A DNA stretch of 18,958 nt from Candidatus Woesearchaeota archaeon (GTDB lineage Archaea > Nanoarchaeota > Nanoarchaeia > Woesearchaeales > CALCXY01). The position numbers and the translations under genes are program-made. The first letter of the stretch is position 1. Every line of letters begins with the position of its first letter. The stretch lies in NCBI GenBank assembly GCA_030751555.1, contig JASMFX010000155.1, forward strand, positions 1 to 18,958, read 5' to 3'. The notes beneath the pieces were generated by a model that saw only the letters and a list, made by a program, of their open reading frames with translations, did not search any database and was not told the DNA's origin. This document shows, one piece after another, positions 15,494-18,958 of the stretch.

Positions 15494-15508
15494 AGTATTA
15501 AAAATACT
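15494..15508. promoter_or_regulatory. Operator-like palindrome between divergent genes
   Basis: AGTATT-AAA-AATACT is a perfect inverted repeat in the 82-base divergent region between the winged-helix gene and the CofD-type gene. It lies just upstream of the CofD TATA box and close to the weak promoter region of the regulator gene. Position and symmetry suit a dimeric winged-helix repressor controlling itself and its neighbour. This is inferred; AT-rich palindromes can arise by chance. Confidence 0.4.
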
Positions 15509-15517
15509 TTAATAACC

Positions 15518-15527
15518 TTTATATATA
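15518..15527 (+). promoter_or_regulatory. TATA box for the CofD-type gene fragment
   Basis: TTTATATATA lies 23-32 bases before the ATG at 15550, at leaderless distance. An intact promoter on a broken gene suggests the break is recent or an assembly artefact. Confidence 0.6.
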
Positions 15528-15549
15528 AGCGTTATGGTTTATTGTTAGA

Positions 15550-15831
15550 ATGAAGAAGCCTAAAATAGTATGTATAGGGGGAGGGACAGGTCAAGCTGCA
15601 CTTCTAGAAGGTTTAAAGGAGTATCATGTAGATTTAACAGGAATAGTAGGTGTAACAGATAATGGGGGCTATTCAGGGCTTATTAGGCAAGCTATGGACA
15701 TTCCTCAAGTGGGAGATTCAAGATCTGTGTTGTCAAGCCTTGCAGATGAGGATAATGCTCTAACTAAATTGATGAAATATCGTTTTTCTGAAGTGAGTCG
15801 AGGAAGTCAACTAGAGCCTCCTGCGGACTAG
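15550..15831 (+). pseudogene. 5' fragment of a CofD/YvcK-family gene, truncated by a junction
   Basis: Residues 1-81 match the N-terminus of the CofD/YvcK family (2-phospho-lactate transferase and gluconeogenesis-factor-like proteins). Landmarks are KIVCIGGGTGQAALLEGL with the GGGTG loop at 10-14, VTDNGGYSG (35-43) and PQVGDSRSVLSSL (52-64). Members normally run to about 300 residues or more. Here the match stops at YRFSE (77-81), about base 15792, followed by 12 unrelated codons SRGSQLEPPAD and a stop. Beyond the break the DNA is the minus-strand end of a different gene. The rest of the protein is not in the window, so the product cannot work as it stands. Promoter and start are intact. Which branch of the family it belonged to cannot be told. 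Confidence 0.8.
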
Positions 15832-16081
15832 CATCAGGTTCAACAGGTTCATATTCAAGACCATCATCAAGATTTGTAGGCTCTGGATCATCACCAGATC
15901 CAGAAGAACCATCATCAGACATTCCATTTGTCCTAGAAGTTTGATGAGTATTAGCAGTATGCATAGCATCTGTAAGCTTTTCAAATGTATCCCAAGTATA
16001 GTCAGCCGTGATCCCAAAGAGTAATCCAATAGGAAGAATTCTACGCTCCCATCTTACATTAGTTAGCAAACTTTCTATCAA
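15764..16081 (-). CDS. Small acidic protein, apparently truncated at its C-terminus
   Basis: The frame encodes up to 105 residues from a TTG at 16081, 20 bases after the 650-residue gene, so probably in the same operon. The start is uncertain because no ATG or clear ribosome-binding site is present. Residues 15-27 (ILPIGLLFGITAD) are mildly hydrophobic, too short for a sure membrane segment. Residues 54-85 are rich in Asp, Ser, Glu and Pro (MSDDGSSGSGDDPEPTN) and look disordered. The last eight or so residues (QKNDISSI) are read from DNA belonging to the CofD-type fragment, so the native end was lost at about 15793. No family was recognised. Confidence 0.5.
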   Translation of the reverse strand: MIESLLTNVRWERRILPIGLLFGITADYTWDTFEKLTDAMHTANTHQTSRTNGMSDDGSSGSGDDPEPTNLDDGLEYEPVEPDASPQEALVDFLDSLQKNDISSI

Positions 16082-16101
16082 TCTATTGATTATTTGAACC
16101 C

Positions 16102-18054
16102 CTACTTCTCAGTTTGCTGAGCTTTAAGTTGAGCTTTAGCACTCTCATACCCAAACTCAATAGCTAACATATTCTTAGCATGACCAGCATTAACAGCTCC
16201 AAGATCATACTTGTCTGGATGTCTATTAGCCTTTTTTGAGGCTTTACTCCACATCTTATTCTCATCTTTCTTAAGATCCTCATAACGATCATCAATCTTA
16301 TCCTCAGTAACTTTAAACTTTTTAACAAACCCACGCTCTTTAAGCATGGTTGTAGCATATCCTTGAGCTTTTGCCTCAACATCTCGATGATACCTAAAAA
16401 GCATCTTATCTTTCAGGTTATAGATATCAGTAGCGTTACTCATCTGCAAATTACCCTCTGCATTACCATGTAATTCTCGCCATTCTTCTTTAATATCTGC
16501 TAGTACTTCTGCTAAGCGCTCCTCTTGAGTACCTTTAGCAGTCCTGAATCTTACACTCATCTCATCTCTGTAGACCGATTCATCTTTAATTCTGTATCGA
16601 TCCAATCCAGTGTAGATCTCCTTTGATCTATCCATCCTCGAGTCACATAATACAGCAAGAGTAGAGCGTGAAAAATCTAGATTCTTATGTTCATCAGTAT
16701 GTAACTGTTCAATCTCATTTTCTACTGTCTCCCTTCGAGCATCGAGACACTTAATCCCTGCATGTTTATCATACAATGATTGAACAAATTCTTTTGAATT
16801 AGCAAATATTGAACCGTGAGCCACACCATTAGGGTCATTAATTACAATCTGACTGAGTTGATCAATAGCCCTTGCTTGATGATATTTCCCACCAGGAATC
16901 TGCCCTTTAGGAGTAGGACTCACCTTTTCAGTGACTCCAAGATCCTTTCTGTACTTCTTTTGAGCAGCCCTAAACTGTTCCAATGTCTGAACATTTTTAA
17001 AAAGCTCACTGATTTCAGAAATAATTGATTGATCTGATGGAAAGTAAAACTGGACATCATTATATACGAATGCTGTCACACCATTTGGATGCTCTAAGAA
17101 ACTTCCATTCTCAAGCTTAATTCTCTCAATAAAATGATATGTATGTTGAATAAGTTTAGCTGTTTCAGGTTGTGTAACTACATCACCAGTCTTAGTATCA
17201 TCATCAATAAGTTCAAGTGGCTTCACTCCAGATTTTGTATCTGGCACAACATCTTGATCTGGAGTCTTAGAAATTTCATCAGTTCTCTCCTCCAAATCTA
17301 AAGGTTTATCAGCAGTTTTACCTTCCCAGTCCTTATAAAGAAGACCTATCTGCCAATTTTTGCCATCTCGTATATGCTTTGCAAGTCCTTTTTCATCTTC
17401 AGAAATGCCTGGAACATTTAATGCAGTCTGATATTCCTTTTCTACAAATTCCCTTGCCTTTGATCGAGCCTCTAGCAATTTTACATTGTCTCCAAGATCA
17501 ATTCCTCCAAAATAAGGCGATAATACCCTATTAACATCAAACTCACCAGGAAGCTCCATTTTAGCTCCGCTTGGTGCCTCATAGGTATTGCCTTGTTCAA
17601 ACCAAGTCAGAGCATCTTTTGGTAAAGCAGTAGGATAATTTAGGCCTGGAGGATCAACTTGGGGGACAACAACATCAGGCTTAGCTTCTTTCAACTCAGG
17701 AGTATCCTCCAAAGGAGCTGTAGCAACAAATTCATTAGGATCTAAAACTTCCTGACCAACCTGAGGGAGCTTAAGAATATAATCATCTGGATTCAATGGA
17801 TCTGGATCATCACCATCAGAGCCACCAACAACAGGAACATCTGCACCTGTTTCAAGAGGACTCTTTGTTACATAGGCAGGATTATTTTCAGGATTCGCAG
17901 TATCAACGATGTCATTAATATTATTCGAATAAAACAAAGCGTAAGCAGTAGTTGCAGCTAGCAATAATCCAATACCTACCTTCTGCCTCAATGGGAGAGG
18001 TCTCATTTTTGGTGATCTTCTTGGTCCGGTCACCCTAGAATCTTCATGAGTCAT
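16102..18054 (-). CDS. 650-residue membrane-anchored protein with helical repeat domain
   Basis: A basic N-terminus (RRSPKMRPLPLRQK) leads to one membrane segment at about 25-43 (VGIGLLLAATTAYALFY). The next 100 residues are rich in Pro, Asp and Val and look like an external spacer. The rest is charged and mostly helical. Residues 500-562 (RTAKGTQEERLAEVLADIK, then IYNLKDKMLFRYHRD) resemble the repeat of the 780-residue protein at 9399-11741, with the same R...A.....I...Y/W then I-Y-x-L-x-D order. The basic flank on the N-terminal side predicts a large domain outside the cytoplasm. No enzyme motif was seen. The start has a TATA box about 30 bases upstream. The 105-residue frame follows in the same direction. 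Confidence 0.78.
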   Translation of the reverse strand: MTHEDSRVTGPRRSPKMRPLPLRQKVGIGLLLAATTAYALFYSNNINDIVDTANPENNPAYVTKSPLETGADVPVVGGSDGDDPDPLNPDDYILKLPQVGQEVLDPNEFVATAPLEDTPELKEAKPDVVVPQVDPPGLNYPTALPKDALTWFEQGNTYEAPSGAKMELPGEFDVNRVLSPYFGGIDLGDNVKLLEARSKAREFVEKEYQTALNVPGISEDEKGLAKHIRDGKNWQIGLLYKDWEGKTADKPLDLEERTDEISKTPDQDVVPDTKSGVKPLELIDDDTKTGDVVTQPETAKLIQHTYHFIERIKLENGSFLEHPNGVTAFVYNDVQFYFPSDQSIISEISELFKNVQTLEQFRAAQKKYRKDLGVTEKVSPTPKGQIPGGKYHQARAIDQLSQIVINDPNGVAHGSIFANSKEFVQSLYDKHAGIKCLDARRETVENEIEQLHTDEHKNLDFSRSTLAVLCDSRMDRSKEIYTGLDRYRIKDESVYRDEMSVRFRTAKGTQEERLAEVLADIKEEWRELHGNAEGNLQMSNATDIYNLKDKMLFRYHRDVEAKAQGYATTMLKERGFVKKFKVTEDKIDDRYEDLKKDENKMWSKASKKANRHPDKYDLGAVNAGHAKNMLAIEFGYESAKAQLKAQQTEK

Positions 18055-18078
18055 TTTATATTTAATCTAATGTACACT

Positions 18079-18120
18079 ACTACTATATAAATCTTTCTAT
18101 GTTTACTTCTATATAGTAGT
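18079..18120. promoter_or_regulatory. Promoter of the 650-residue gene, flanked by an inverted repeat
   Basis: A TATA box (18084-18092, ATTTATATA on the minus strand) lies 30-38 bases before the ATG ending at 18054. It overlaps the left arm of a perfect 11-bp inverted repeat, ACTACTATATA (18079-18089) and TATATAGTAGT (18110-18120), with a 20-base spacer. A dimeric regulator could bind here and block TBP, but this is inferred. Confidence 0.45.
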
Positions 18121-18213
18121 TACAAACAGTATATTTGCTCATATTTGACTAAAAAGAGGCTTTTGGTGAAAATCATCACCTTTGTAGATTTTCTCAGTGC
18201 TTAAAAAGAACAA

Positions 18214-18223
18214 TATTTATAAA
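18214..18223 (+). promoter_or_regulatory. TATA box for tRNA-Tyr
   Basis: TATTTATAAA lies 25-34 bases before the first base of the tRNA, as usual for archaeal tRNA promoters. Confidence 0.7.
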
Positions 18224-18247
18224 CAATTCACCTTATCTTAAAAACAG

Positions 18248-18373
18248 CCCCTCTTAGCACAATGGTGGTGCGTTCGGCTGTAGAGAAATCGCTTATTGAC
18301 CTTGCATATTGCATAGAATGAAAATAAGCCAGCTGTTACCGAAAGGTTCCCGGTTCGAGTCCGGGAGAGGGGA
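18248..18373 (+). tRNA. tRNA-Tyr (GUA) with a 54-nt intron
   Basis: The mature tRNA is 72 nt. The acceptor stem pairs CCCCTCT (18248-18254) with AGAGGGG (18366-18372), discriminator A18373. The D stem is GCAC/GTGC and the anticodon stem TTCGG/CCGAA. Loop C-T-GTA-G is interrupted after base 37 and resumes with A. The T arm is CCCGG, TTCGAGT, CCGGG. C1-G72 is the archaeal tyrosine identity pair. The intron is 18284-18337, at the canonical 37/38 position. Cut sites can be placed in 3-nt bulges AGA and TTA, a relaxed bulge-helix-bulge for the tRNA splicing endonuclease. Inside the intron GCTTATT (18291-18297) pairs with AATAAGC (18323-18329). CCA is not encoded. Confidence 0.95.
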
Positions 18374-18375
18374 TT

Positions 18376-18405
18376 GGTTCAGAGGTAACTCTGAACCCTT
18401 TTTTT
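18376..18405 (+). terminator. Hairpin plus T-run after tRNA-Tyr
   Basis: GGTTCAGAG pairs perfectly with CTCTGAACC across a GTAA loop (GNRA type). A run of seven T follows one base later. This looks like a bacterial-type intrinsic terminator. Archaeal polymerase can stop at T-runs alone, so the hairpin may instead protect or process the RNA end. Confidence 0.65.
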
Positions 18406-18422
18406 CTTTCACTTTTTAGCTT

Positions 18423-18487
18423 AGGGGATTGAGCTTTGCGAAATCCCCTTACTACTCCGTAGCCTACAGCCGGAACTGTAGGGCTAC
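18423..18487 (+). other. Two further hairpins downstream of tRNA-Tyr
   Basis: The first pairs AGGGGATT (18423-18430) with AATCCCCT (18442-18449) over an 11-base loop. The second (18459-18487) pairs GTAGCC-TACAG with CTGTA-G-GGCTAC, 11 bp with one bulged G, over loop CCGGAA. The word GAACTGTAG occurs in the second hairpin and again at 18492-18500. No promoter was found directly before them, so they may belong to a read-through RNA. No known RNA family was recognised. Confidence 0.5.
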
Positions 18488-18517
18488 ACCAGAACTGTAG
18501 ATTTATGTTGAATAAAG

Positions 18518-18526
18518 TTTATATAT
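18518..18526 (+). promoter_or_regulatory. TATA box for the 99-residue protein gene
   Basis: TTTATATAT lies 46-54 bases before the ATG. Transcription would start near 18547, giving a leader of about 25 bases that contains the ribosome-binding site GAGGT (18559-18563). Confidence 0.6.
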
Positions 18527-18571
18527 CACATTATAGCATTTAATTTTAGAAAAACAACGAGGTATTGCCCT

Positions 18572-18871
18572 ATGCTACAAACAACAGACCAAAAGTATCA
18601 AACAGACCCAGAGTATCCAGACGTGGAAGATGTTATGCCACGAGATCCAACCGTTTGTCGTTCTAATGGAGGTTCTACCACATACACCCCAATTGGTATA
18701 GATCAAACAGACTATCGCATACCTCAAACAACAGACCCAGAACATCCAGAAGTTGACGATCTTGTACCAGTGAATCCAACCACAAATGATTCTAAAACAG
18801 ATTCTCCTCATCCACGCCAACGGAGAATGGTAACAGAGCCCACAGCACCCCCACTCGAGAAAAGAATCTAG
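18572..18871 (+). CDS. 99-residue disordered protein with an internal repeat
   Basis: The protein is rich in Pro, Thr, Asp and Glu and has no hydrophobic segment. It contains two related units: QTTDQKYQTDPEYPDVEDV, then MPRDPT, at residues 3-27, and QTTDPEHPEVDDLVPVNPT at 52-70. The DNA shows the same repeat, with diverged words such as CAAACAACAGACC. The ATG follows GAGGT by eight bases, with a TATA box further upstream, which supports a real gene. Composition suggests a flexible linker-like or surface-associated chain, but no export signal is present. The family was not recognised. Confidence 0.65.
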   Translation: MLQTTDQKYQTDPEYPDVEDVMPRDPTVCRSNGGSTTYTPIGIDQTDYRIPQTTDPEHPEVDDLVPVNPTTNDSKTDSPHPRQRRMVTEPTAPPLEKRI

Positions 18872-18958
18872 AATAGCAGATATCATCCTAGATTTAAGGG
18901 CTATATTATGGTAGGAGAAAATCAAGACTAAAGAGCAAATCAATACCTAAAAACTGAC

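Noticed and set aside
18164..18179. Small palindrome GGTGA-AAATCA-TCACC before tRNA-Tyr
   Set aside because: Only 5 bp per arm, with no link to a promoter element; it can arise by chance.
18872..18958. Possible gene or element at the right end of the window
   Set aside because: Only a frame of a few codons (ATG at about 18907) is present; no motif or structure was seen.

Overview
The window looks like part of the chromosome of an uncultured archaeon, most likely a DPANN lineage of the Woesearchaeota/Pacearchaeota type. The evidence is ribosomal protein L15e, a tRNA-Tyr that begins with C and carries an intron one base after its GUA anticodon, a Rad50 ATPase with a CxxC hook, a bifunctional phosphoglucose/phosphomannose isomerase of the archaeal type, and archaeal TATA boxes about 23-32 bases before many start codons (largely leaderless mRNAs). 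The lineage is inferred from gene style and was not tested.

Layout. Positions 1-53 hold the end of a lysine-rich CDS. Positions 54-351 are intergenic and contain hairpin element A. Positions 352-2884 hold three envelope-type genes: a membrane-anchored protein with a possible LysM-like end, a membrane-anchored cupredoxin that has lost copper ligands, and a YbhN/AglD-type flippase. Positions 2914-7480 (minus strand) hold rad50, an unrecognised TPR-like protein and the sugar-phosphate isomerase. Positions 7481-7880 are intergenic and contain element B, which folds into a near-perfect four-way cloverleaf. L15e, a very acidic protein, element C and a 42-residue cysteine-rich protein follow up to 9380.

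Positions 9399-15467 are a minus-strand block. It starts with a winged-helix regulator fused to an S-layer-like region and an EF-hand-type loop. Next comes a roughly 930-residue solenoid gene broken by a one-base frameshift in a C5 run. Last is a 780-residue repeat protein. A 46-bp direct repeat (41/46 identical) brackets the solenoid gene exactly. At 15550 a CofD/YvcK-type gene begins normally but is cut after about 81 codons and joined to the opposing end of a small minus-strand gene. This is a clear rearrangement or assembly junction. A 650-residue membrane-anchored protein, which shares a repeat domain with the 780-residue protein, precedes tRNA-Tyr. A hairpin array and a small repeat protein close the window.

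The strongest undescribed signal is the family of three intergenic palindromes A, B and C. They share a C-rich/G-rich core and an unpaired position at the same place (sixth from the centre), while their outer arms differ in sequence but stay self-complementary. This pattern is what selection on structure would produce. No CRISPR array, transposase or recognisable defence operon was found.
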